From positions 1 to 64,000 of the forward strand of contig NZ_JANXMU010000016.1 of NCBI RefSeq assembly GCF_025354435.1: a stretch of DNA of 64,000 bases, written 5' to 3'. The stretch comes from Rhodoferax sp. (GTDB lineage Bacteria > Pseudomonadota > Gammaproteobacteria > Burkholderiales > Burkholderiaceae_C). Below the pieces are notes generated by a model. The model ran no database searches. It was not told the DNA's origin and saw only the letters and a list, made by a program, of their open reading frames with translations. Of the stretch, positions 26,087 to 35,551 are shown one piece after another. Numbering within the stretch: the first letter of the stretch is position 1; every line of letters starts with the position of its first letter. Made by a program: the position numbers and the translations under genes.

Positions 26087-27177
26087 TTAGAACTTGTGGC
26101 GCAGGGCCACTTCGTAGCCGGTGCCATTGCGAGCGCTGGCTTCGGCACCGGACTTGGCAAAGGTCTTCATGCGCTCCTGGGCCAGTGAGACGGCCACCAG
26201 CGTGCGCTTGCTGAAGTCGTACTGGTAGCCCAGGCCCAGGCGCACGCTGTCCTTGTCGCTGGAATGGTCGCCGGTGGTCTTGATCTGGTCGCCATCGATC
26301 CAGCGCAGCGAGGCCAGCAACCGGTGTTGGCCCAGCGGCACGATGGTGCCCAGGGTCAGCACCCGTTCGGCCCCGGTGTCGGCCAGGTTCAGCTTGGACG
26401 AGCGTGCGTACAGGCCGAGCAGCTTGAAGCGGGTGAAGTCATACGAGCCCGCCAGGGTGACGGTGGTGCGGGCATCGTCACCGGCTTTGTCGGGCGAACC
26501 TTCGACATAGCTCTCGCGCTGGTACGAGCTGCTGAGCGACAGCGGGCCCTGGTCGTACAGCGCCACCAGACCATAGGCGCGGGTGTGCACGCCTTCGCCG
26601 GGGGCGGCACCCACACCCAGCTTTACACCGCTCCAGCGCGGGGTGGCGTAGTAGATGGCGTTGTTCCATTTTTGGAACACGCGGGCGGTGCGGCTGCCGT
26701 TGGCGGCCAGGCTGTCGCCGTCAAAAGCCTCAAAGCGGCTGGCATTGGCCTCGTCGGCCGGGCTGGACTGTTTGCCCAGGGTGATGCTGCCCAGCTTATG
26801 GCTTTGCAGGCCGACGTAGGCGTACTGCTTGAAGAGCTGGCCGGTGGCGTTCTTGTCGGTTTGCACCACGCCGGTGTCGGCATCGAAGCGTGACTCCAGC
26901 CGGAACACGGCAGCCAGGCCGCCGCCCAGGTCTTCCTTGCCGATGAAGCCAAAGCGCCCGGCCGAGCTGTTGCCCACCGACCACTGGCGGTCGTCGTTTT
27001 TGGACAGGTCGGTGGGCGTGTTGCGCAGACCCACGTCGACCCGGCCATAGAGCGTGTAACTGGATTTTTCGCCAGATGTTTGGCTATAGGCCGCAGTGCC
27101 CAGTAAGGCCAGGCCGATGGCGGCCAGGGTGCGCAGATGGGTGCGGTGGGGGGGTTGTGGGGGAAGTGGTGTTGCAT
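26087..27177 (-). pseudogene. general porin, frameshifted in the signal peptide at a C7 tract
   Basis: From 27034 down, a 315-residue frame encodes a trimeric porin barrel of the Comamonadaceae/Neisseria type ending in YEVALRHKF with the C-terminal Phe. That frame has no ATG or Shine-Dalgarno. The true start is ATG 27177, with GAGGAG eight bases upstream, but it is in another frame. Adding one C to the C7 run (27148-27154, G on the plus strand) joins them and gives a good signal peptide (LRTLAAIGLALLGTAAYSQ) followed by YTLYGRVDVGLRNTP, total 363 residues. Slipped-strand phase variation, true decay or a base-calling error are the options. The outer-membrane role fits uptake of the operon's substrate. 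Confidence 0.85.
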
Positions 27178-27224
27178 AGTTGTCTCCTCGTTGTTGTTGG
27201 AAAGTCAGGGTTAGGGAAAGGGAG

Positions 27225-28601
27225 TCAAAATTTCAGGGCCCGGGCCAGGCTGGTGGCCTTTGCATCGCGGCTACCCAGTGGGGCCAGGCCAAAGCGGTCT
27301 TCGATCAGTTTCAGGATGGAGACGGTTTCGTACTGGGTGTGGTCGATGTGGCCACCTTCGCTGAACGGCGACACCACGATGGCGGGAATGCGCGAGCCGG
27401 GGCCCCAGCGGTCGCCCTTGGGCGGGGCGGCGTGGTCCCAGAAGCCACCGTTCTCGTCGGTGGTGACGATGACCACGGTGTTCTTCCACTGCGGGCCGGC
27501 CATGATGGCGTTGACGATCTCGGTGGCTTCGGCATCGCCTGCGGCCACGCTGCCGCGGCCCGGGTGCATGTTCATGCCGCCGGTGGGTTTGTAGAACGCC
27601 ACCGGGGGCAGGGTGCCGCCGCGTACATCGGCCATGAAATCTTCGCGGTCCTTCAGGTGGGCTTTGCGCTCGGCGGCGCTGTCGATGAAGCGCTTGAAGG
27701 CGATGAGCGGCTGGTGGTGGTACGAAAAGCTGGCCACGCCTTTACCCGCCTGGTTGGCGGCCACGGCGCGGTTGAAGTCCTGGCCGTAGTAGGCCCAGGG
27801 AATGCCTTTGTCGCTCAGGCGGTCGCCAATGGTGGGGGCGGTTTGCGGTGGCAGCAGCGCCTGTTTTTTGGTGGGATCAAACAGCCAGGTGCTTTGCAGG
27901 GTGTTGACGGCATAGCCGTCTTGCGTCACATAGGCTTCGGGCTCATCCGGCTCGATTGATCGGCCTTGAGCGTCCAGCGCCACGATGTGGTGGGGCGCGT
28001 TGGCGTACACCGGCGTGCAGGCGCAGACCAGCCAGAAGTGGTTCAGGAACGAGCCGCCAAAGGCCGACTGGAAGAAGTTGTCGGCCAGGGTGAAGCGCTG
28101 CGCCAGTTTCCACAGGCCCAGCGAGCTGCCGTCGTAGGTGCCCATCAGCAGGCCACCACTGTTGCCGTCGGCCACGAAGCGGTCGTTGCGCCCACCGTTG
28201 ATTTGCCGCTGGTTGGCCCAGAAGGCGTGGATGGGGCTGAACATGGTGTCGTTCAGGCCGACCTTGGGGTCGAGGCGGAACGGGCCGTTCGGGATGGGGG
28301 CGCTCAGGCGCGCATCGGGCTTGCCGGTTTTGTCCGCCAGTGGCGGGGGCAGCACGGCGTAGGGCTGGTTGTTGGCATCCACCTGGACCACGCCTTGGCC
28401 CAGCGCCCGGGCATTGGCTACGCCGTTGGCACCGGGGTATAGGCCAAACAGGTGGTCGAAGCTGCGGTTTTCCAGGTAGACCACCACGATCTGGCCGATT
28501 TTGGCCAGTTGGGGGTCGGGCACCAGGGCCTGCTGGTAGGTGCTGCAAGCGGACAGCAGCAAGGCGGTCGCCAGGGCGACGGGTCGTAAAGGCAGGCGCA
28601 T
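27225..28601 (-). CDS. phosphoesterase family lipoprotein (AcpA-like acid phosphatase / phospholipase C type)
   Basis: A 458-residue member of the PF04185 phosphoesterases. It starts with a lipoprotein signal (VALATALLLSAC, lipid on Cys18). Family hallmarks are VVVYLENRSFDHLFGLYPGAN near the N-terminus and VIVTTDENGGFWDHAAPP near residue 380, with GPGSRIPAIVVSPF after it. Acid phosphatase AcpA and phospholipase C both belong here, so the exact phosphoester is open. ATG 28601 has AGGAG eight bases upstream. A near-perfect copy of the LacI operator lies 36 bases upstream, so it can be regulated separately from the genes before it. Confidence 0.88.
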   Translation of the reverse strand: MRLPLRPVALATALLLSACSTYQQALVPDPQLAKIGQIVVVYLENRSFDHLFGLYPGANGVANARALGQGVVQVDANNQPYAVLPPPLADKTGKPDARLSAPIPNGPFRLDPKVGLNDTMFSPIHAFWANQRQINGGRNDRFVADGNSGGLLMGTYDGSSLGLWKLAQRFTLADNFFQSAFGGSFLNHFWLVCACTPVYANAPHHIVALDAQGRSIEPDEPEAYVTQDGYAVNTLQSTWLFDPTKKQALLPPQTAPTIGDRLSDKGIPWAYYGQDFNRAVAANQAGKGVASFSYHHQPLIAFKRFIDSAAERKAHLKDREDFMADVRGGTLPPVAFYKPTGGMNMHPGRGSVAAGDAEATEIVNAIMAGPQWKNTVVIVTTDENGGFWDHAAPPKGDRWGPGSRIPAIVVSPFSEGGHIDHTQYETVSILKLIEDRFGLAPLGSRDAKATSLARALKF

Positions 28602-28634
28602 CAAAGTCTCCTGTGGTGTAAGGATAAAAACGCA

Positions 28635-28650
28635 ACGCACACGTGTGCAA
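28635..28650. promoter_or_regulatory. second LacI-type operator, upstream of the AcpA-like gene
   Basis: ACGCACACGTGTGCAA matches the 35486-35501 palindrome at 14 of 16 positions; the central 12 bases GCACACGTGTGC are a perfect palindrome. It sits 34 bases upstream of the start codon, in the gap after the histidine phosphatase gene. Confidence 0.75.
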
Positions 28651-28692
28651 CGCAGTGCAAAAAAAGGGGTGTGGTGGCCCCTGTGGGCTGGC

Positions 28693-30291
28693 TTACAGGC
28701 TGGTGTGCCCGTAGCAGGTCTTCAATTGGGCGTAGTCGTAGTAGTGGCTACCTGTCGCAAAACGTGCGCTGTCGCACGCGGCCTTGAAGTCGGTTTCTTT
28801 CTCGTTGTAGAGCATCTTGACCAGCACTGTGCCGCTGCTGTTCTTCACCACGTCCCACTGCATATTGGCCGCCATGGGTGCCACGTAGTCGCCGCGCCAG
28901 GGGTTGTTGGTGTAGCTGTACAGGGTGGCCAAGGGCTGCTGTTGCAACACGTTTTTAAGGCCCATCTTGGAGGCGAAGGGGATGACGATTTCGGCATACG
29001 CAAAGCGCAGCTTAGCGACGTGGGCGAGGTTGCCTTTAGCGATGGCATCGACTTCGGTGAAGAAATCGTCTTCCAGGATTTGCGCCATCTTCCAGGTCAC
29101 GCTGCCTTTCTCGGTGATGCTGGGGCCCATCTTGTAGAAGTCGGCGGCGTCCTGGGTAAAGGCAAAGTACTGGGCCTGTGCCAGCGGCATGTAGCCGGTG
29201 AAATCTACGCCCGCCTCGCTTTTCATGGCCGGGGCAATCACGTACAGCTCGTACAGCAGGGAGGCGGCTTCACCCAGATTGGTGATGCCGGTTTTGCCGT
29301 CACCCGCCAGGGTGCTGCTGAACTTGCCGTCGTCGCTGGTGTAGCTGAAGCTGCCGGTGTTGGCAAAGCTGTAGGTGCCTGCTTCGATCTTGTCCACAAA
29401 GGCTTTGGTGAACAGCCGCTCCAGCACCACGCGCCCGGCGGTTTTGGCCGCGGGGTCGGCCAGGATGGCAGCTTGCTTGGCAGCCAGGTCGCTGTCTTTC
29501 AGCCAGTTCTGGAAGGCCTGGCTGTCCTGGTAGGTGGGGTACAGCGGGTCGGCGGGGTTGGTGACCAGGTCGGTGGCGGTCACCAGCTTGTGGAAGTAGA
29601 GCAGGAAATGGTTGGTTCCCGCCGGTTGGGCCACGGGGGCGGCTGCCGGGTAGGGCGCGGGTGCGGCAGGGTAGTTCACCAGGCTGGTCAGGTTGGTTTG
29701 CGCGGCCAGCAACGACTTGACGAAGAAGGCACCGCTGTCTACCGCGCGGTCCACACCCTAGGTGACCACCACGATCTGGCGGGGACTGCTGCTGGCGGCG
29801 GCACCGGCCTGGGTGAACAGGGCCGCGTTGCGGCCCAGCATGCGTTGGGCGAGTTGCGTGTGTTCGGTGATGCCGACCTGGGTTTCATTGCCGTAGCCCG
29901 GCTTGCTGATGCCCGCCACGTTGTAGCCGAGCAGAAAGTTGGCCTTCATGATCTTCAGCACATCGGGGCCCAACTGGGCCCCGAGGGCGGTGAGGGCACC
30001 GTCGTCCGAGGCTTTTTTCCACATGTTGTAGACGGCCAGGTCGTACTTCAGGCTGGACAGGCCGCGCGAGCCGTGGCGTGCCATGAGCTGGGTGTAGACC
30101 GTGCTGTAGCCGCTGGGGGGCGTTTCGTAGGTGGAGGCACTTTGCTGCGGGCTGTACGGTGTCTTGGTTTGGTAGTAGAGGTTGGCGTTGGCGCTGGCTG
30201 CGCTATCGCCACCCCCGCAACCGGCCAGGGTAAGGGCGACGCTGCCCAGGACGTAGGCGAGCGGGCGTTGGAGTGCGGTGGTGTGGACCAT
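28693..30291 (-). pseudogene. histidine acid phosphatase (phytase-like) lipoprotein with one amber codon
   Basis: A 533-codon frame for a clade-2 histidine phosphatase. The lipoprotein signal reads VLGSVALTLAGCGGG. The catalytic RHG motif is LMARHGSRG (about residue 72) and the conserved VVVT-x-GVDRAVDSG follows near 175. The x is TAG (29758-29760); relatives have Ser there, so a single TCG to TAG change explains it. Everything after the stop is open to HTSL at the C-terminus. Substrates of the family are phosphomonoesters such as inositol phosphates or sugar phosphates. Without readthrough only the first 177 residues are made. Confidence 0.82.
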
Positions 30292-30344
30292 GGAGTTTCT
30301 TCGGTTGTGGGGAGCTTGAATTTAGAAAATCTAGTCGTCGGGCG

Positions 30345-31142
30345 TTACAGCGTGGTGACCGGATCGATCAACGCCAGCAGCGGCGCATACACGCCAGCGG
30401 CGGCGGCGATGATGGGGTTGCCGTCGTGCAGGCCGTTGTTAGCCAGGAAGTCGTTGACTTGGCCACCGGCCTCCATCACCAGCACGATGGCGGCCAGGCA
30501 GTCCCAGGAGTTGATGTGCGGCTCGTAGTAGCCGATGAGGCGACCGGCGGCCACATACGCCAGCATCAGCGCACCAGAGCCGTTGCGGATGAACATGCCG
30601 CCGCCCGACAGCAGCCGGTCCAGAAACGGCACAAAGGCACTCACCGGCACCCGGTGCGAGAAGCCCACGCCCAGCACGCCTTCGGTGATGCTGCGGGCGC
30701 TGTGGACCTGCATGGGTAGCTGGTTCACAAACGCGCCCTGGCCTGCGCAGGCGTGGAACATCTCGTCGCTGTTCGGGTCGAATACCACGCCGATCACCGG
30801 CGTGCCGGCATGCATGACCGCGATGGACAGGCACCAGGCGTGCATGCCATTGACGAAGCAGGCCGTGCCGTCGATCGGGTCGATGACCCACAGGTAATCG
30901 GCGTCGGCATGGTCAAGCCCGCCTTCTTCGCCCAGAAAGCCGTCGTTGGCAAAGCGTGCCAGCACCTGGGCGCGGATGTAGAGCTCGGTATCTTTGTCCG
31001 CCGCACTGACCATGTCCTGCAGTCCCTTGGACTCAATGACCAATTGGTCGCGCTTGCGGAACCATTCCAGAGCCTGCAATCCCGCCTCGCGGGCGATGGT
31101 CTGCACCAGCGCGTAGCGCGCGGCAATACCTGCGGTGCTCAT
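30345..31142 (-). CDS. inositol monophosphatase family phosphatase
   Basis: A 265-residue Mg2+-dependent phosphatase. Metal-site motifs are GEEGG (71-75), DPIDGT (88-93) and SWDCLAA (about 213-219). The family includes inositol monophosphatase, 3'(2'),5'-bisphosphate nucleotidase, fructose-bisphosphatase and histidinol phosphatase, so the substrate is not fixed by motif. Its ATG overlaps the ABC ATPase stop by 4 bases, so it is translationally coupled to the transporter and probably removes phosphate from the imported compound in the cytoplasm. Confidence 0.87.
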   Translation of the reverse strand: MSTAGIAARYALVQTIAREAGLQALEWFRKRDQLVIESKGLQDMVSAADKDTELYIRAQVLARFANDGFLGEEGGLDHADADYLWVIDPIDGTACFVNGMHAWCLSIAVMHAGTPVIGVVFDPNSDEMFHACAGQGAFVNQLPMQVHSARSITEGVLGVGFSHRVPVSAFVPFLDRLLSGGGMFIRNGSGALMLAYVAAGRLIGYYEPHINSWDCLAAIVLVMEAGGQVNDFLANNGLHDGNPIIAAAAGVYAPLLALIDPVTTL

Positions 31143-32215
31143 GCCCGGCCTCCCACGATGCAGACACCGTGTTTCGCAAAACCGATGCCCACCGAGGAGC
31201 CGACGGCCAGCGGCTGCTGCACATCGGTCTGCCGCACAAACAACTCGCCCAGTGGCGACTCCACCGCGTACTGCATTTCGGTACCCAAAAAAGCTGCGTG
31301 GCGCACTTGGCCCACCAGGATGTGCTGGCGGGTGGCAGGGGCCAGATGTACCGCGTCGGGCCGCACCGCAATGCGGATCTCGCCACGGTAGGCACGGGGG
31401 TTCGCCAGTTGCACTGCCAGGCCGCCAACCAGACAGTCGGCCTGGCCCGCGGACACGTGGCCGAGGATTTCGCCGGTGACGCGGTTGGCATCGCAGATGA
31501 AGTCGGCCACGAACTCGTCGGCCGGGGTGTCGAAGAGCTCGCGCGGCGTGCCCTGCTGGGCGATGCGCTGGTGGTTCATGACGATGATCTGGTCGGAGAC
31601 GGCCAGGGCTTCTTCCTGGTCGTGGGTGACGTACACGGCGGTGAGCTGCAGGCGCTGCTGGATTTCGCGGATTTCTTCGCGCACCCGGCGGCGCAGCTTG
31701 GTGTCCAGATTCGACAGCGGCTCGTCCAGCAGCAGCACCTGGGGCTTGAGCACCAGGGCGCGGGCCACGGCCACGCGCTGTTGCTGGCCGCCCGACAGCT
31801 CGCTGGGCAGGCGCGGACCGTAGTCGTGCAGGCCGACCAGGCGCAGGCCTTCCAGGGCCTGTTCACGCGCATCGGCCTTGCGGGCACCGCCGACCTCCAG
31901 GCCGTAGGCCACGTTTTCCAGCACCGTCATGTGCGGGAACAGCGCGTACGACTGGAACACCATGCTGACATTGCGCTCGATGGCCGACTGCTGGGTGACA
32001 TCCTGGCCGCCTATGAAGATACGGCCCTGGCTTACATGTTCCAGCCCGGCGATCAGCCGCAGTGTGGATGTCTTGCCGCAGCCGCTGGGGCCGAGCAGGG
32101 TGACCAGCGTGCCTTGCGGAATGCTGAAGGACACATCGTTGACGGCGACGACCTTGCCGTATTGTTTGGTGACGCGCTCAAAGACCAGCGCGCCTTGCGT
32201 TGTTGCAACACTCAT
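31139..32215 (-). CDS. ABC transporter ATPase, AfuC/FbpC-like
   Basis: A 358-residue ATPase with Walker A GPSGCGKT, signature LSGGQQQRVAVARAL, Walker B VLLLDEPLSNLD and the H-loop YVTHDQEEAL, followed by a TOBE regulatory domain (about 240-358). It belongs to the CUT1/FutC-like importers of the Fe3+/2-aminoethylphosphonate/sugar-phosphate group. Four-base overlaps with the permease upstream and the IMPase downstream show one operon. Confidence 0.93.
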   Translation of the reverse strand: MSVATTQGALVFERVTKQYGKVVAVNDVSFSIPQGTLVTLLGPSGCGKTSTLRLIAGLEHVSQGRIFIGGQDVTQQSAIERNVSMVFQSYALFPHMTVLENVAYGLEVGGARKADAREQALEGLRLVGLHDYGPRLPSELSGGQQQRVAVARALVLKPQVLLLDEPLSNLDTKLRRRVREEIREIQQRLQLTAVYVTHDQEEALAVSDQIIVMNHQRIAQQGTPRELFDTPADEFVADFICDANRVTGEILGHVSAGQADCLVGGLAVQLANPRAYRGEIRIAVRPDAVHLAPATRQHILVGQVRHAAFLGTEMQYAVESPLGELFVRQTDVQQPLAVGSSVGIGFAKHGVCIVGGRA

Positions 32216-34383
32216 GATTCAACCTTTAAGGAATAGACAGGGGCCGGGGCGGAGCCCTCAACCCGTTCGACGCGGCGCAAGCGCCGTTTGCCGACCAAAC
32301 TTTGTGCCGCCAGCACGATGACCAGCATCACCACGATCAAGGCGCTGGAGTAGGCGATGGCGATGCCGTACTGGCCGTTTTCCACCAGCCCGACGATGTA
32401 GGCCGTGGCCATGTTGTATTTCGCGCTGACCAGAAAAACCACCGCGCTGATCGAGGTGATGGAGCGCACAAAGCTGTACACCAGCGCTGCGCTCAGGGCC
32501 GGGCGCATCAGCGGCAGAATCACCCGCCGGGCGGTGGTGAAGCTGTTGGCACCCAGCATGGTGGAGGCTTCGTCCAGGCTGCGGTCGAGCTGGCTCATGG
32601 CCGCCATGCCGCCGCGCAGGCCCACCGGCATGTTGCGGAACACAAAGCACAGCACCAGGATGGCGGCGGTACCGGTCAGCTCGATCGGCGGCATGTTGAA
32701 GGCCAGGATGTAGCTGATGCCGATGACCGTACCGGGGATGGCAAAGCTCAGCATGGTGGCGAACTCGAATGCGCCTTTGCCCGCAAAGCGCTGGCGTACC
32801 AGCAGCCAGGCGGCCATCAGGCCCAGGGCGGCGGTCAGGGGCGCGGAGATCCCGGCAATCATCAGGCTGGTGAACAGCGAGTCCCAGGCCGTACCGATCC
32901 AGCGCAGCCCGTGGCCGTCAGATTCGATGCCGAACGCACTGGCGTAGTGGCGCAGGGTGAAGCTGTTGTCACGGCCCCATTGGTTGACAAAGCCACCGCC
33001 CAGAATCATGCCGTACAGCACCAGCGTGAAACCGGTCCATAGCGTGGCGACGACCGCCAGCACGGCAGACAGACGGCGGTCCAGCCCGGCGTGCTGGCCA
33101 TTGTCGGCCTTGCCGGTCACCGTGGTGTAGGACTTGTTGCCCAGCCAGTGGCGCTGCGCCATGAAGGCACTGACCGCGAACACCAGCAAGATCAGGCCTA
33201 GCCCGGCGGCGCGGCCGCCATCGTTCTGCGCACCGACAATGGCGAAGTAGATTTCGGTGGACAGCACACCGTAGTTGCCGCCCAGCACCATGGGGTTGCC
33301 GAAGTCGGCCATGCTCTCGATGAAGGCCACCAGAAAGGCATTTGCCAGGCCGGGCCGCATCAACGGCAGCGAGATGCGCCAGAAGGTGGTCCAGCGCGTG
33401 CCGCCCAGGGTTTGCGAGGCTTCTTCTACCGAGGGGCTCACGCCTTCGACCACGCCGATCAGCACCATGAAGGCGATAGGCGTGAACGACAGCAGCTGCG
33501 CCAGCCAGACACCGTAAAAACCGTACAGGCCGCGCCCGGCGGGCACATCGAAGGCACTCGCCACCCAGGCCGAAACCACACCGCTGCGCCCAAATAGCAG
33601 AATCAGTGCCAGGCCGATAACGAACGGTGGCGTGATGATGGGCAGCACCGTCAGCGCCCGCAGAATGCGTTTGAAGCGGAAACCGGTGCGCGTCACCACC
33701 AGGGCAAAAGTCAAGCCCAGCAGGGTGGAACCGGCCGCGGTGCACAGCGCCAGAAACAAGGTGTTCCAGGCCACGCCGCAACCGCGGGCACCGCCCAGGC
33801 AGCCCAGCGACCAGATGCGGCCATCGGCCACACGGTTCCACGCGGCCTGGAGGCTAAAGCCTGCTTCCTGTTCGAAAGCGCCAGCCAATACCCGCAACAC
33901 CGGGAACATCACAAACAACCCGACGAGGGCGGCCAGCATGGCGATCACGCCGCACACGAAGACATCGCCCCGGCAGGCGCCCATCCAGGCCGCACCGTTG
34001 CTCAGTACAAACACGGCACTGGCCGTGAACAGCAGCGCGCCCCAACCCAGGCCTGGCAACCCTGCACCGGCAGGGCCCCAGCCCAGATAGGCCAGCCATA
34101 CCAGGGCGGCCAGTGCCAGCCCACCCACAGCGCCGCCCCGTACACGGCGTTGCAAGGGGGCCAGACTGAGCAGGCCCGCGGCGATGGGCCACAGCACCAG
34201 GGGCAGCAGGCCCCAGCGTTGGAACTGCAGCACCTGCCACAGTGCGGAGGCGGTGGTGTCGCTGCCGGGCCAACCGGCGGCCAGCCATTCGCCGCCAAAG
34301 AAGCCCGTTTCTTGGGCGTGCCAGGGCACCAGCACGCTGGCGACTAGGGCTAGCAATAGCCAGCCACGTAAAGACTTATTCAC
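32212..34383 (-). CDS. ABC transporter permease, fused double-length (AfuB/SfuB-like)
   Basis: A 723-residue permease with two BPD_transp_1 domains in one chain (about 210-400 and 510-700), each with an EAA-type loop: EGVSPSVEEASQTLGGTRWTTFWRI and DRSLDEASTMLGANSFTTARRV. The long hydrophobic N-terminus (about four helices) is also seen in AfuB/FbpB relatives. Such fused permeases pair with AfuA-like binding proteins. The gap to the binding-protein gene is 36 bases. Confidence 0.92.
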   Translation of the reverse strand: MNKSLRGWLLLALVASVLVPWHAQETGFFGGEWLAAGWPGSDTTASALWQVLQFQRWGLLPLVLWPIAAGLLSLAPLQRRVRGGAVGGLALAALVWLAYLGWGPAGAGLPGLGWGALLFTASAVFVLSNGAAWMGACRGDVFVCGVIAMLAALVGLFVMFPVLRVLAGAFEQEAGFSLQAAWNRVADGRIWSLGCLGGARGCGVAWNTLFLALCTAAGSTLLGLTFALVVTRTGFRFKRILRALTVLPIITPPFVIGLALILLFGRSGVVSAWVASAFDVPAGRGLYGFYGVWLAQLLSFTPIAFMVLIGVVEGVSPSVEEASQTLGGTRWTTFWRISLPLMRPGLANAFLVAFIESMADFGNPMVLGGNYGVLSTEIYFAIVGAQNDGGRAAGLGLILLVFAVSAFMAQRHWLGNKSYTTVTGKADNGQHAGLDRRLSAVLAVVATLWTGFTLVLYGMILGGGFVNQWGRDNSFTLRHYASAFGIESDGHGLRWIGTAWDSLFTSLMIAGISAPLTAALGLMAAWLLVRQRFAGKGAFEFATMLSFAIPGTVIGISYILAFNMPPIELTGTAAILVLCFVFRNMPVGLRGGMAAMSQLDRSLDEASTMLGANSFTTARRVILPLMRPALSAALVYSFVRSITSISAVVFLVSAKYNMATAYIVGLVENGQYGIAIAYSSALIVVMLVIVLAAQSLVGKRRLRRVERVEGSAPAPVYSLKVES

Positions 34384-34419
34384 AAGCCGTATCTCTCTGT
34401 TGGGTGGTGTGTCGGGGGC

Positions 34420-35445
34420 TCAACGGGGCAGCGAGAAAAGCTCGTCGTCCCAGTGTTTGAGCAGGCGCTTGCGTACCTCTTCGCTGCCGTATTTGGCAAA
34501 GTCGTAGTTGATGGTCTTGATCGATTCCAGGCGCGGTGCCTTGGGTGGGATGCTGGCTGCCTTGTTGGAGGGCACTTGGTACGAACCTGCTTTGACCGCC
34601 AGAGATTGCACGTCGGCCCGCAGTGCAAATTCGTAGAAGCGCTTGGCCGTGGCCATGTTCTTGGCACCTTTGACCAGGCTCATGGAGCCGATCTCGTAGC
34701 CCGTACCTTCGCAGGGCGAGACAATTTCGACCGGGAAACCGGCTACGGTTTCCTTCAGCAGATCGTGCTGGAAGGTGATGCCGATGGCGGTTTCACCGCG
34801 TGCCAGGGCTTTGGAGGGGGCCGAGCCACTTTTGGTGTACTGGCTTACGTTGTCGTTCATTTTTTTCATGAACGCAAAGGCTTCGTTTTCACCTTGGAGT
34901 TGCACCAGGGTGGCGATGGTGGCGTACGCGGTGCCGGAGAAATTGGGGTTGGGGATCTGGATCTCGCCCTTCAGAGCCGGATTCAGCAGGTCCTTCCAGC
35001 ACTGCGGAGGAGCCAGTTTCTTTTGCTTCAGCAGTTCGGGGTTGTAGCCAGTGCCGAGCAGACCGGCGTAAATACCGACGGTGCGGTAGCCGGAAATTTC
35101 GGCCTGCTTCTGCGCCCAAGGCTGCAGTTTATCCAGCAAAGGGGATTTATAGACTTCGGTGAAGCCGGCGGCGGCAGCCTGCAGGTGCGGGTCGCCAGTG
35201 CCTGCCCACCAAATGTCGGTCTTGGGGTTGCTGGCTTCGGCGCGGATCTGTGCAAATATTTCACCGGCACTTTTGCGCACCATGGAGACTTCCACCTGCG
35301 TCTCTTTTTCAAACGCATTGCGCATCAGCTCGCACCAGTCGTTGTCGGCTGCGCAGAGCACGTTGAGGCGGTCGGCCGCCTGGCTGGCCAGGGGCAAGAG
35401 CAGCAGGGAAGATAAGACGAGTTGTTGGGTCAGTTGGCGTTGCAT
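34420..35445 (-). CDS. periplasmic substrate-binding protein, AfuA-like (sugar-phosphate type)
   Basis: A 341-residue binding protein with a signal peptide ending ASQA (about residue 22). LNVLCAADNDWC, DIWWAGTGDPHLQAAA, NPNFSGTAYATIATLVQL and FQHDLL follow the pattern of AfuA, which was annotated as iron-binding but shown in Actinobacillus pleuropneumoniae to bind hexose 6-phosphates. The FQHD stretch aligns by eye with the AfuA phosphate/sugar site, and Tyr residues typical of ferric-binding FbpA are absent from the usual place. ATG 35445 has GGAGA eight bases upstream; an upstream in-frame GTG lies inside the operator and is rejected. Confidence 0.85.
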   Translation of the reverse strand: MQRQLTQQLVLSSLLLLPLASQAADRLNVLCAADNDWCELMRNAFEKETQVEVSMVRKSAGEIFAQIRAEASNPKTDIWWAGTGDPHLQAAAAGFTEVYKSPLLDKLQPWAQKQAEISGYRTVGIYAGLLGTGYNPELLKQKKLAPPQCWKDLLNPALKGEIQIPNPNFSGTAYATIATLVQLQGENEAFAFMKKMNDNVSQYTKSGSAPSKALARGETAIGITFQHDLLKETVAGFPVEIVSPCEGTGYEIGSMSLVKGAKNMATAKRFYEFALRADVQSLAVKAGSYQVPSNKAASIPPKAPRLESIKTINYDFAKYGSEEVRKRLLKHWDDELFSLPR

Positions 35446-35485
35446 GGTTTGTCTCCAGAGTAGGTCGCACATTTTTTGAAGTGCT

Positions 35486-35501
35486 TTGCACACGTGTGCA
35501 A
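35486..35501. promoter_or_regulatory. LacI-family operator upstream of the AfuA-like gene
   Basis: TTGCACACGTGTGCAA is a perfect 16-bp palindrome with the central CG of LacI/PurR-type operators, 40 bases upstream of the start codon and directly downstream of the LacI-family gene. A near-copy lies at 28635-28650 within the same gene set. Confidence 0.8.
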
Positions 35502-35551
35502 TGTAAAGCGAATGGCGAGAAATGTGATCTAGGGTCTTCCCTGAGACGGGA

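Noticed and set aside
34335-34365. A further dispersed-repeat copy (ACTAGGGCTAGCAATAGCC) at the start of the permease gene.
   Set aside because: It is coding for the first membrane helix and shares only short words with the repeat.
34420-35445. Ferric-iron transporter reading of the AfuA-like operon.
   Set aside because: The family name suggests iron, but the phosphatase neighbours, LacI regulator and FQHD site favour a phosphorylated sugar; iron was kept only as the alternative to test.
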